DNA of 64,000 nt from Sesamum alatum (taxonomy: Eukaryota; Streptophyta; Magnoliopsida; Lamiales; Pedaliaceae). The stretch's first letter is position 1, and each line of letters opens with the position of its first letter. The stretch covers positions 17,831,573 to 17,895,572 of the forward strand of contig JACGWO010000011.1 in NCBI GenBank assembly GCA_034509735.1, written 5' to 3'. The position numbers and the translations under genes were made by a program. Positions 48,383 to 59,943 of the stretch are shown here, in pieces. The notes beneath the pieces are model-generated. The model ran no database searches. It was not told where the DNA came from and saw only the letters and a list, made by a program, of their open reading frames with translations.

Positions 48383-50374
48383 CGAAAAGTCTGGGAAAGG
48401 CGTGTGGATCATCCCGGGAGTAGCGTGAATGCGGAAGCGCGGTATAATTTAAAGATTGCAAGAATTTAAACATACCTATAAAATATGTGTAAAACACGTT
48501 CAAGGGGTGTTCCCTTGAAACTCCCGGGCGTTTGGTGTATCTCATGAACAATAATAGCATATAAAATAATCATGGAGGCTATAGGGTTTAAAATAAAGAG
48601 GGACGATACTTGTAAATCGGAAACCTATCGATTGTCGTTTTCGTCTTCAAACCGCTACTCGCGTTGTTCCCCGTTTTGCTCCAAGATCTCGTGTAGGAAA
48701 TCCTCTAATTCATACACGCAATCTGCCCACGTATCTTGCTCCTCGTGCTAGCGATAGAACAAGTATATATATTGTGAGAGGACGGAATGATCAAACGCTA
48801 TTAAATTAATGAGATCAAACTTCCTTTATTCAATTGTCAACACAAAAGAACTTGGAAGAGAGGGAGAGAGAGACGTGGCCGAGAGAGACGGAGAGAAGCC
48901 GAGTAGTGTGTGTGTGTGTGTGTGTGTGTGTGTTTCAAATTTCATCATCTTCTTCAAAGTGGATACTTAGAAGTATTTATAGAGGAGGAATCCTATTCCT
49001 CTTCAAATCCCTACACTTTGAAGACTCCTTCTTGAATAGGATTTGACCTAGTCAAATCCTAGTCAATATCTAGATTTCTTGGTCATGCCAATCTAAGCCA
49101 TAGATTTCTCTCTTTAATCTCAACCATTGATTAATTTAATGGAATATTTAAATCTCATTTAAATAATCCTAAAGGCAATAAATAAATATATCAAATATAA
49201 ATATTTATTCCAAGCCCATTAAATTAATTTCTAATAAATCCAATTTATTAGATAAATTCCTTATATCTAATAAAAGGAATTAATTTCTTCCCAAGAAAAG
49301 AAGGACCCGATTAAATCCAATTTAATCGCTCCATTTCTCCAAATATTTAATTCCAAATTAAATACGTTATGTGTGAGGATTGTGTGTGACTCTTTAGGTT
49401 CACCTTCAGCTAGATTTGGGTGGATTCCCAGAATCCGCCCGTCACCATGGGTGGCCGTCTAGCAACGGTCCATGGCAGTAGAGACTAGGTGAATATACGA
49501 GGATGAACATTTAGGCTCTAGAGTACATCTATCCCTCCGTCTACGGTCTCACCACTAGTCTAGGGCACGGATTATGCAGGTACCCATTTTGGACCTAAGT
49601 GTCGGTCTGTCCTTTACCAAACGCCGCAAGGGAATCCTTCCCTTCTGTTCAGTTACTGTAGCCACAGATTTTAGGGACAAGACACAGAGTATAGTGAGAC
49701 ACATCTGTCAATACCCCTGACAGGAGACAGATCATTTCTTGGAAACTACTGTCACGTTGTACACCGTGGCTGCACTAGATATGGCTTATGACTACTCAAG
49801 TGCATCTTGGCAATCTCTCACCATACCTAAGATACAGTCCCGATGTACAGGTAAACTCAGCAATTCCTCAAGTCAAAGGACTTGACCTGTACCGTTGGAA
49901 TCGGGAACTTACGTCATACCTAGCCGACCCTACTCAAGGTCCTCCGTAAGACGGTTCCCGCGAGTCAGCTCAGTCGGCCGCTCCGCCAGCAGGCCGACCC
50001 ACTAACATTGCTTAGACGACCCTCATCACCCGTCGATGAAACACGACAGCAGATGCTAAGTGCAATTCTCAAGGGGAATCTCGGTACCCATTTTCGAGAT
50101 TCCCTGACTTGGAGATTTTCAGACTGATTCGGCGGAACTGATTTCATAGACCTACCTCCAAGTGTAGTTCCAGTCCCCAAAATGTGATTTCAGTCTGTGG
50201 GCTTTGTATGTGTAGCGAACAATTATAAAGTAGATAAAGTGAACACAAACAAAGTATGCGCCCAATGAATTTCACTTTCTTATTCATTAGTGTTTTTCCA
50301 AAAATTTTGAAATTGTTCAGACATAGGTTACAATTCGCCTACCAAGATTGGCTACATGGTCACCTATTCTAACA
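48383..50374 (-). repeat. 5' LTR of the RT-less Copia element
   Basis: Plus-strand ends CGAAAAGTCTGGG and CACCTATTCTAACA; the TG expected at the inner end has become CG. It contains a GT microsatellite at 48905-48932 that is longer than in the other LTR (41777-41792). Confidence 0.92.
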
Positions 50375-50492
50375 GTCGGAACACTGCTTCCCCATCCTGG
50401 GAAGCAACACCGACCGGCGGTATAGCCAGTTCGCCGCGACCACGGCCACGACCACGACCACCTCCTCGAGGTGGGAAATCCCGACCAGACAT
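50375..50492 (-). pseudogene. CACTA second protein, 5' coding exon
   Basis: Starts at an ATG at 50492 and encodes MSGRDFPPRGGG followed by an Arg-Gly repeat (GRGRGRGRGE) and PPVGVASQDGEAVFR. It is cut by the Copia at 50375. Removal of the Copia and one GTCGG joins it to the proline-rich part at 41278. An RGG-like N-terminus is plausible for a nucleic-acid-binding protein. Confidence 0.75.
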
Positions 50493-51944
50493 GATCTACA
50501 TTTTTTTAAAATATATTAGTCGTATGAATTTGAAAATACGACTGCAAACTAAATCATAAAATTATATACTAAGTCCCAAAATTAATACCAAAATTTTTCC
50601 AACAATATTGACTAAGTCCTAAAATTATTTCCTAACACACAAAATTGACGCTTAATTACACTAAATCCTTCTATTTTTCCTCTATATCTATGCTAAATCC
50701 CAATATTTGACTCTAAAACTGCACTAAATCCTTCTATTTTTCTATATATTTATACTAAATTCTAAAATTTGACCCTAAAATTGCACTAAATTCCTGTATT
50801 TTCCTATATATTTATACTAAATACTAATATTTGCCTATATCCTTAGAGAATATTAAAGAAAAGTAACCAAATTTTTTAAAATTTCAGAAAATTAACAAAT
50901 TTCATATATTAGAGTAAGTTTTATTTAAAATTACAGAAAATATAAAGAATTTTTAGAAATTTGTTAAAAATACATAATTTTTAAAAATTACATATTTTAA
51001 ATTTATAGAAAATGACATAAAAATTTAAAAAATTCAGAAAATTATTAGAAAAAATCACCAAAAATTTTAACATTGCAGAAAATTTTCTGAAAATGTCTGA
51101 ATTTTAATCATTTCGGAATTTTACATTAAAATTCAGGAATATATTTAAATTTATGAAAAATCACATTAAATTGTAAGAAAATTTCCGAATTATCAGATAT
51201 TAGAAAATACAAATTTCCAGTTTTTTAAAACATATTTTTTTTTAAATTTTTAATAATATTAGAAAATAATATCCTATATTCCATCAAATTTACAGAAATT
51301 TGATTAAAATTCAAAAAATTAACCACAAAATTACCAGAAATTACCTACAATAACAGAAAATTAATAAACTACATTACATTCACAAAAATTACATCGTAAT
51401 ATTTATAGAAAATTAAAAAAATAACAGAAAATTCACTAATTGCATACAATATTAGAAAATAATAACAGAAAATCCACTAATTTCATACAATAATTGTCCC
51501 AAAAATAACAGGAAATTCACTAATTGCATACAATTTAAGTCCCAACAATAACAAAAAATTCATAATATTTTCAGAAACGATGAATAATAACAGAAAATTT
51601 ATTTCAGAAAGTACAACAAAAAAACATACACATTTTGCATCCTAACCCCTAACATTACATACTATTACAGAAATTACACAAAAAAAATAAAAAATGCAAA
51701 AAAATTGCATCCTAACCCCTAACATTACATACTATTACATACACATTTTCAGGGAAAAAAAAAGAGGGTTTTGGTAGAAACCCTACTTACGGTCGAAGGC
51801 GGCGGTTGAAGGCGGTTGTCGAAGGCTCGGCAGTCGAAGGCGGCGGTCGAAGGTGGCAGATGGTGGCGAATGAGGGCGATAGCTGGTGGCGGACGAGGGC
51901 GGCAGCTGGTGGCGGATGAGGGCGGCAGGGAGAGATCGAGGGAT

Positions 51945-51990
<46 letters not shown>

Positions 51991-52019
51991 TAAGAAAAAA
52001 TCAACCAAGGGGTCAATTT
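50493..52019. other. CACTA internal non-coding region
   Basis: Very AT-rich (50560-51740), with many ACAGAAAATT-type phrases. It is followed by a GC-richer stretch at 51783-51945, which may be a 5' UTR exon or promoter-proximal part of the second gene on the minus strand, and a GA microsatellite at 51951-51987. Confidence 0.5.
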
Positions 52020-52870
52020 ATATAACTTTTTGGAACGGTCGTGTTTTAACTGACTGTTCCTATTACCGGTCCAACGAAAGGAAAACGACATCGTATTGGC
52101 TATAATACGACGTCGTTTTGATACCTTGTACTGATGTTGACCTAATTACTGCCCTTCCTTTAACCGTTCCCAAAGACGACCATTCCTATATTAACATATG
52201 CCATTCCCATATCAATTCCAAATACTTTGTATTTGGAATTTTACTAATAGGAACGTTCACGTTATAGAACATGTGTTCCCAATACCGTTCCTAAACCGAG
52301 AAACGAAGTCGTTTTTAGACTTGCACAAAGTTTCCGTTCCTAATTTCATGTGGTCCCGTTCCTATATGTATTGCAATGTTTCTTTTATCTTATTAGATAA
52401 TAACTATAAATTAAGTAAAACACGTTCCGGACACTCATATGATTGAATTAAGGTACACAATTGGATATTTACAAGAATTTCATGTAACATAGTAATTAGT
52501 ATATTTATTTTTGTTAGTATTTCATGTACAAGAATTTTATTTTTGTTCCTATTGTAATTTGGAACGGTCGAATATAAACGGACCGCTCCAATAGTTTATT
52601 TTCCCACCAATTTTTCATTGGGCGCCAAAATAAAATATTGGACTTCAGTTTGGAATGATCGTCGGTTTTCATGGACCATTCCAAATTCAAATTTTCCTCA
52701 ATTTTTTAATTAGCTGCCATATTTGAAAAATTGTACCTCAAATAGGAACGGTCCTGATAAGTTTTGACCGTTCCTAATTCAAATTTCCCTCATTTTTTTT
52801 GTTTGGCACCTATTCAAATAGTTGTACGTGTATTAGGAACTGTGGTTAGAATAAAAAATACGTTCCTATT
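52020..52870. promoter_or_regulatory. Internal block of CACTA subterminal-type motifs
   Basis: Motifs GGAACGGTC, CCGTTCC and close variants recur here (52031, 52166, 52286, 52330, 52560, 52745 and others), as at the element ends. The block sits between the 3' end of the TNP2-type gene and the 5' end of the second gene. Confidence 0.75.
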
Positions 52871-52972
52871 TTTAAAATTTATTCTGATTTCTTAGGAGAA
52901 TCAAAATACATCTATCAAATACAATTTTTACAATAACTATAATAATAAAATTACAGAATTTTTTTGGAAAAT

Positions 52973-55900
52973 TCAATAAGTCTCTTCATTGGACTCAGCC
53001 TCGTCAAAGCTATCTTCATCTTCATCTTCGGATTCATTGTCTGGCGCGCGATGGCCCTGCTCCATGATCAACAACCAATTGTATTCTCGTTGGGTCATGC
53101 AGTTCAAAGGCTTGGTTATCTATTACAACATCTGGATTAGGTACGACTTCATCCATCTGATAGGCAACCTCGGTCCATCGCGAGTCATCGATTACTCTTC
53201 GAGCCTTGATTTTGCAAACAGCTTTCCAATCGACTTTGTCCTTCTTCATGCTCGGGTAATCCGCGTAGTAGACCTGTACTGCTTGTTGTGCCAGTATGAA
53301 TGGTTCATTCTTTTGGTAGAGCTTTTTGAAGTTGACATCAACGATGTGATAACGAGGGTGTATCTTCATGCCTCTGACCGGATCGACCCAACGATAATTA
53401 AACAGTACAATGTGCATGTTTGGAAGTAGTGGGTAATCTAGCTGAATTATCTCTTCCAAAATTCCATAGAAGTTAGAATCCGTGTCTGTATATGATGAGC
53501 TTTTGACACAAACACCACAATTCATTGTTGACTTCCCGATATTGTGACGTTCAGTGTGGAAATTGAAGCCATTGATGAAGTAAGACGGGTATGTCATCAC
53601 TTCTGCTCTTGGCCCCCAATAATGCAACTTCAACAATTCGTCGTTTGTGTGATTCAATTCGGGTTTCACCTGCAATTAATCATATATACAACAATTGAAA
53701 TAATTGATTACAAATTAATGAGCATATCGCAAATACAAGAAATCGATGATACTTACACGAGCCTTGAACCAATCCTTGAATTGTGTCACCACTAGTTGAT
53801 CAATTATCGGGTCCTCCGAATTGTGTTGCTCGAACAGTTCATTCAAGAATGACCTGTTATAGTAAAACTGATAGTTATAAATATACATGTAATTGAAATT
53901 CAAATGATTCATACGAAATAATTACGTTTGTAAAAGACACTTACTTGTAGTACAGTGCAACTACTTCACAATTACACAAGACGTATGTCTCGATAGCATG
54001 AAGTTCCTCCCCGCTCAGCCATCTCTTCTTCGAGGCTCCACTTGCTTGGCCTGGGTAATTCAAAATGGACCGAACTATTCGATCGTCGTTGCTCGTGAGA
54101 TCATCGTTCCGACCGGGTCTGTTTTGCTTGCAGAGAATGTGTGGTTCGAAGTAGTGAGAGGAGAAAAGTCCGATTTCTTCGACAATATAAGCCTCTACAA
54201 TTGACGCCTCGATGTGTGCTTTATTTTTCACCTTTTTCTTCAAATCGCGTAGGAATCTATTCATATGAAAATTTATTAAAATGCAAATAAAAAATATATA
54301 TTTAACAGTATTTATTTAATTACCTTTCAAATGGGTACATCCACCTGTATTGCACTGGGCCCCCAACGCGCGCCTCATATGGAAGGTGAGCAATTAGATG
54401 CTCCATTGAGTCGAAAAATGAAGGAGGAAAAATTTTCTCGAGGTTGTACATGATGACGGCTACACTATCTTCCAATTCTTTTACCTTGGCCACATCTAGT
54501 GTTGTTGAGCATAGGATCTGGAATAGAAGGCTCACTTCCGTCAAGGCCCCCACACGTGCTCTGGAAGCATTTCACGAAAGGCAACCGGAATCAATTTCTG
54601 CATGAATACATGACAATCATGACTCTTCATGCCGTGCATCCTCAACTCTTTCAGGTCGACGCAACGGGCCAAGTTAGAGGCATACCCATCAGGAAACCTA
54701 AGACAACGAACACACTCATATATCTTCTTCTTTTGCTCCTTCGTCAGTGTATATCCTTGGGCATCACGTTCGGTCTCCTTTCGTCCACCTCAAGCTTCGG
54801 CCGATTACATATGATCTTTAGATCCTTCCGTGCATTCAGATTGTCCTTTATTTTTCCCTTGATGTCCATCACAGTATTGAATATATTATCGAACACATTC
54901 TTCTCAATATGCATGACATCAAGATTGTGTCGTATCAGATGCGCCCCCAGTATTCAAGCTCCCAGAATATGTTTTTCTTCGTCCACTTATGGTCGACACC
55001 GTAGCCTTCCGGTTCACTCAACGGTTGTTCGACAGCCACACTAAATGCATCGACACGGGTTCAGATCTGTTCTCCAATCAACCTCGAACGTGCAACCTTC
55101 CCCTCCATTCGATTTTTAGTGAAGGCTTTCTTGTTCCTGCGATAAGGATGAACCGGTGGTAGGAATTGCCTGTGGCAGTCAAAATAGCATGCCTTTCGAC
55201 CGTGCTGTAAATAGAATGCCCGTGTGTCCTCCATACAAACTGGACACCCCATAACACCGGCAGTACTCCATCCTGACGCCATCCCATAAGCAGGAAGGTC
55301 GTTCACTGTCCACATCAATGCGGCATGCATCATGAATGCCTGGTTTGTCGCAGTATCGTGCGTACGTACACCCACATGCCATAAATTTTGTAACTCCTCG
55401 ATCAACGGCTCCAAGTGTCTTCGATAAGACGTTTGGGATTCGATGGGCCAGGGATCACCATCGTTAGGAACATATATTCAGACTTCATGCACATTCCCGG
55501 TGGGAGATTGTACGGTGTAAGTATCACGGACCAACATGAGTAAGTTTTACCATACTGGCCGTGCGGTGCAAATCCATCCGTGCACAACCCCAGTTTAACA
55601 TTCCTCGGCTCAGCTGCAAAGTCAGGATACGTCCGGTCAAAATGATTCCAAGCCTCTGCATCGGACGGATGACACATGGATCCTTCCTCCGTCTGATGGC
55701 TCGCATGCCAAGTCATATGCTCTGTTGTGGCCTCCAACGCATACAACCTCTGCAGCCAAGGGGTAATCGGTAGATACCTAAGAATGGCATACGGGGACTT
55801 CTTGTGTTTAGGATTTCTGTCCCTGGTGGGCTTGTACCTAGCGTCTGCACAGAACTTGCAATATTCCAAATCAATATCGTCCTTCCAATACAACATGCAA

Positions 55901-56667
55901 CCATTTTTGCAAGCATCAAACTTTTGAACTGGTAAACCCGATTCTCTTATCAATTTCTTCGTATTGTCATAATCGGCGGGGAAAGTGTGATTGCGGAGCA
56001 TTACAGTATCAACCCACTGGCATAACCGATCATATGTATGCTCGGAAAAACCCCCTTCGGCCTTGATATTCACCAAAGAGGCAATTGACGCCAACTGAGA
56101 GGTGGTGCAGCCATTCCACAAAGGTTGGTCCGCAGCATGAACTACATTAAAAAAACGGTCTAACAAGCCAGACACATAATCATAGGGTCCCGAATCGTAA
56201 TATGAACTAGGACCCACATCAGATGGACAATACCGAGTACCATCATCAGTCGGTCCATCCTGGTTGTACGAAGAACAGAATGATAGCCCGACAGCATCGA
56301 ATACCATCCTCTGCGCCCAATCCATCTGAGCCGCATCACCCCAATGCGAACTACCCTCTTCCTGAATGGGTGGTGTTTGCTGCTGCTGCACAGGGGGCAC
56401 TGTCAATGCTTCAAAGTATTCCTGCACCCTCTCCTCACCATGCGAAGTCCAATTGTAATACTCTGGCATAAACCCTTTCATACACAAATCAAAATTTACC
56501 TCGTCTGGTGTTTTGAACCGTTCGTTTTTGCACTTTCGGCAGGGACAATCTTGTCCCCGTCCATATATGCACGCTGAGACTGGGCCCATTCTAAAAAATA
56601 TTGTAACATCATCCTCAAACTCCGATGTCACACCCAGGACGTCTCGATCATACATCCATTTCCTCAA
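52973..56667 (-). pseudogene. CACTA TNP2-type transposase
   Basis: Minus-strand gene with domains in family order. A Transpos_assoc-like N-terminus has WMYDRDVLGV and CPCRKC (56550-56660). The TNP2/Transposase_21 core lies at about 54850-56000, with LPVQKFDACKNGCMLYWKDD, LCTDGFAPHG and HNLDVMHIEKNVFDNIFNT. A DUF4218-like part follows (SMEHLIAHLPYEARVGGPVQ near 54400) and a DUF4216-like part (RWVDPVRGMK near 53370). An acidic C-terminus reading PDNESEDEDEDSFDEAESN ends at 52973. At least three introns with GT-AG borders remain (for example 54257-54323). A frameshift near 55415, a stop near 55065 and frame changes near 54700-54960 make it non-functional. TNP2-type proteins catalyse cut-and-paste transposition. 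Confidence 0.9.
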
Positions 56668-57571
56668 CTATCTTAACATGATTTGTCCTACGTATAATTC
56701 ACAACAGTACGCAATTAAATGACAAGAGTATATTATATATACATACATGCAAAAATAACAGAATTTCGCATACTTACCTGAGCAAAACACCTATCAATAT
56801 CAATGCAAAATTCGCGCTTGGTAATTAATATGTTCGATTTTCCGTATAAAGAATCAAGTGGGTGAGTTACAACAAAATGAGTTGGAGAGTAAGTATAAGA
56901 ACAATGACAAAGAAGGGGGACATATATATAGAAAATATTGGAACGGGCATTGGAATATTATTTGGAACACAAAACTAGCCGTTGAAATATAGCCGTTGTT
57001 CCAGCTTTAGAAACGGTCTCAGGAGAGGAAACAGGAACGGTAATGTTACCGTTGTAATATAGCCGTTAGCGCATATTAGGAACGGTATGAGGCACACCCA
57101 AAAGGACCGTTCTTACTTGGAGTACAATTTGGAACGGTGCGTGTAACAATATTGCACTTACTATATACCCACATTTTGGAACGGTAATTGCATTACATTT
57201 TTTCCCATGGCGTAAAAGGGTCTTCTATAGGACTATATCTTGGAACGGTCAGCCCACCGGTCCAAATAGACTCGGCCATTGGAACACAAATAGTAACGGT
57301 AAGTGATCCCGGTCGGCTGGCCGTTCCAAATTTCACACATGTGTTCCAAATTGAAGTCCAAAATATATTAGGTCCCATTTAGGAATGGTTGTAGGTGTAC
57401 AAATTGGCTCCCCGTTGTTGGCAGTCTAATAGGAACGATCAGGCCATTCCTATTAATTTGTATTACAATTAGCACGACTGTGACATCATCAACGGTTTAC
57501 CATTCCACAACTGTTCCTAGAACCGTTCCAAATTGAAATGGTAACTGGAAAGGTTTTCTCTATCCGTTCCT
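56668..57571. promoter_or_regulatory. CACTA promoter side and right subterminal repeats
   Basis: 56668-56930 should contain the transposase promoter and a 5' UTR intron (splice donor-like CTCAGGTAAGT on the minus strand near 56780). From 56940 to 57571 the GGAACGGT/ACCGTTCC motifs recur more than ten times (57028, 57080, 57130, 57178, 57241, 57320, 57525 and others). Confidence 0.8.
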
Positions 57572-57593
57572 ATTCCCGCATTTTTTTGTAGTG
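57572..57593. repeat. CACTA right terminal inverted repeat
   Basis: ATTCCCGCA, seven T residues, then GTAGTG: the inverse of the left end with one base less in the homopolymer. Confidence 0.95.
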
Positions 57594-58376
57594 ATTCATT
57601 TATAGACAAAAACTTATTTCCGAAATTAATTCTTCATTCAATCTTGAGTCTTTATAAACTCCTTTAACAATATTATTAGATTGAATCCTTATTTTTTCTA
57701 CTTTAGTATCCTTTGAGCCTTCTTGGCTATTTTTCTCTCTAATTTGAGAATTGGATGCTCTAGATGGAGTCACTATCTCAACTGGTGAAAAATATAATAC
57801 TGTAGAATATCTTGAAGAATTACTTCTTAGACAGTTTGGGTGATTATTAACAAATTCTATTCTAACATTTTCTTTTGGATTTTGAATGATACCAACATAG
57901 TTACTTTCAATATTGCCGAAAATTGGAACGTCCTCTCCATTTATCCAATTTTCTGGAAACTCTATCTCGCTGCATTTTATTTGTCTTCCAACCTTAATTC
58001 TAAAACTATGTAAATTTGTCTAAAAAAATATTGTTTGTTCCAAAGATTTATTGTCTTGTACCCTACAATTTAGATTAAGGGTATGAAGAAGTTTACAATA
58101 TATCCTATAACATACACATATTAATTCATATCCGGGTGAATAATTGTACCCATGAGTCTTAACATTTAATGTGAAGGCATCTAAAATATTTGCATCAAAT
58201 AATGATAATTATAATTTGGATAAACATTAATAAAATCTGGTCCATGAGCCAAACTACACTGTATTATCTCAATCAAAGATTTTTTTCAGTCTAAATTCCT
58301 AGCATCTCTTAGGGCAGCTAAAAAGCTCTCCAGTAAACCTTCTAACGTTAAAGGTTTGAAGGCAATTTGCATTACC
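57594..58376 (-). pseudogene. Endogenous pararetrovirus, movement-protein-like part
   Basis: Minus-strand frames, broken by several stops, encode a segment resembling caulimovirid movement proteins of the 30K superfamily: a block with SLAHGPDFINVYPN near 58225-58260 and downstream residues consistent with the family core. Further along, an S/T-rich segment (57640-57800) follows. It lies upstream, on the same strand, of the capsid/protease part at 36336-38908, which is the normal Caulimoviridae order, with the CACTA element inserted between. It is truncated at 58376 by an LTR. Family assignment is by pattern and order, not by search. Confidence 0.6.
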
Positions 58377-59943
58377 TGAAAGAACCGGGTACGGCCCAAG
58401 AATGCAACGGAAGCGTAAAAACGTGAATTTAAAGGCATAATTTTAAATGGGTTCAAAGGGGTGTTCCCTTTGAAGTTCCCGGGCGTTCAGTGTATGTCAA
58501 AGCATTAATAAAAGGGGAGAAGGATGTTGGACATGTGGCTTAAGGAAGTAAACAAAAGATACATGAAAATGTAAAGAAAACCAACCTTAGATCATAACAC
58601 GTAGAACTGGTACGTGCGTTGTTCCCTTTCCGTTTGTCCTTCCGTTCACTTGAGAATTCAACGTAGAACTCCTCTAAGTATTGTCCACACCACACTATGG
58701 ATAAATACTCTAGTCTATTGCTAGATAGAAATATAGAAATAAAGAAGAAAACTTCCAAAACAATACTATTGTTTAGTGCCTTTTAGAATGTTTTAGTTCA
58801 ATTCTTTCCAAAAGGTATGAACACAAAAAGGAGAAAAGTTGCAGAGATTTTGAGTGTATTTGGCTGGAAATATCATGCAAGTATATCCCATACAAGTTAT
58901 ATGCATTGTTTTTGTGTATGTAGGAAATTGAATTCAAAATGCAATCTCCAAAATTAACCTCCAAGGCTAACTTACATACACATGCACACTATCTCTCCAT
59001 GAACCATCATGTCCTTCATATGTGGAGGAATTGAAACTCCTCCTCAACTTGCTCCAACATCTAGAGCTTGAACTTCAAACCATGGACCAATTTTGACCGG
59101 TTTTAATTTAATTAAATTAAATCAAGACCAACCAAGATCCATAGGTTCCAAATTAATTCAATTAATTTTAAACCTTATTGAAATCCAAAATTTTATTTAA
59201 CCCAATTAAATAAACATAAGCTCAAACACTAATTAATTGATCCAATCAATTAATTAACCTAAAACCGATAAATTAATCCAATTAATTTAAAGGTTCTTAA
59301 TCCAACAATTAACTAATCCGATTAATTAATTATTTGACCATCCATCAAATGGATTTCTGATTAAATGATCCAATCATTTATTTTATCCTTTGAATTAATT
59401 TAATCCAATTAAATTAATTCGCTTCTTCTAGAATTAATTCCAAATTCATTCTACCAACCTCATAGTGATTTGTGTGTGACTCATTAGGTTCACACTCAGT
59501 TAGACTTAGGCTTGTATCCAACACAATTGGTAAATTAAATCAAATTTAATTAACTGTTTTTCAATTAACCATTAATCGGAAAAACGCCCGTCACCATGGG
59601 TGGCCGTCTAGCAACGCTCCATGGCACTAGAGACTAGGTGAATGTTGGCGTGAACATTTAGGCTCCCGAGTTCCATACAAGTACGGTCCTTCCATCATCG
59701 ATCTCTTGGTCTAAGTCCAGGGCATGAAATTGAGCGTCGATTCTCATACTGCACTAGACAACTATGCTCAATAACTCGAGACACGTTTGCTCTATTGATT
59801 GACGTAGGAAACCATTCCCTACTTGATCAATCGTTCTCGCCACAGACTTAAAGAGCTTAAACCGTCTCAGAGTGCATAGGAGACTCGACTGTCATATACT
59901 GACAGGTGACGGATCCTATATTGGAATCCACCGTCCTCAATAT
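58377..59943 (-). repeat. Copia-type LTR, truncated at the satellite junction
   Basis: Starts TGAAAGAACCGGGTACGGCC and has the same plan as the other LTRs, including the GTTCCCGGGCGTTCAGTG part and the conserved CACCATGGGTGGCCGTCTAG box near 59591. It closely matches 1-1385. It ends abruptly near 59943, where satellite monomers begin; the equivalent LTR at the window start continues for about 550 bp more beyond this point, not counting the hAT element. Confidence 0.8.

Larger units (their letters stand above)
41284..50374 (-). mobile_element. Copia LTR retrotransposon lacking reverse transcriptase
   Basis: The 9,091-bp element has LTRs of about 1953 bp (41284-43236, 3' LTR) and 1992 bp (48383-50374, 5' LTR) and is flanked by the 5-bp duplication GTCGG (41279-41283 and 50375-50379). 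Gag, zinc knuckle, protease, integrase and RNase H are recognisable, but the reverse transcriptase region is deleted near 43915. It interrupts the first coding exon of the CACTA second gene. The family is related to, but distinct from, the Copia at 21699. Confidence 0.93.
38909..57593 (-). mobile_element. CACTA (En/Spm) DNA transposon carrying a nested Copia
   Basis: The element is bounded by inverted repeats starting CACTACAAAAAAA and flanked by the 3-bp duplication ATT (38906-38908 and 57594-57596), both typical of CACTA elements. Both ends carry many copies of the subterminal motif GGAACGGT or ACCGTTCC, often within TAGGAACGGT. It encodes, on the minus strand, a TNP2-type transposase followed by a PTTA/En-Spm-type second protein. 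Total length is 18,685 bp, or about 9.6 kb without the Copia at 41284-50374 and one copy of its target site. Both genes are broken, so it is probably non-autonomous now. Confidence 0.94.
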
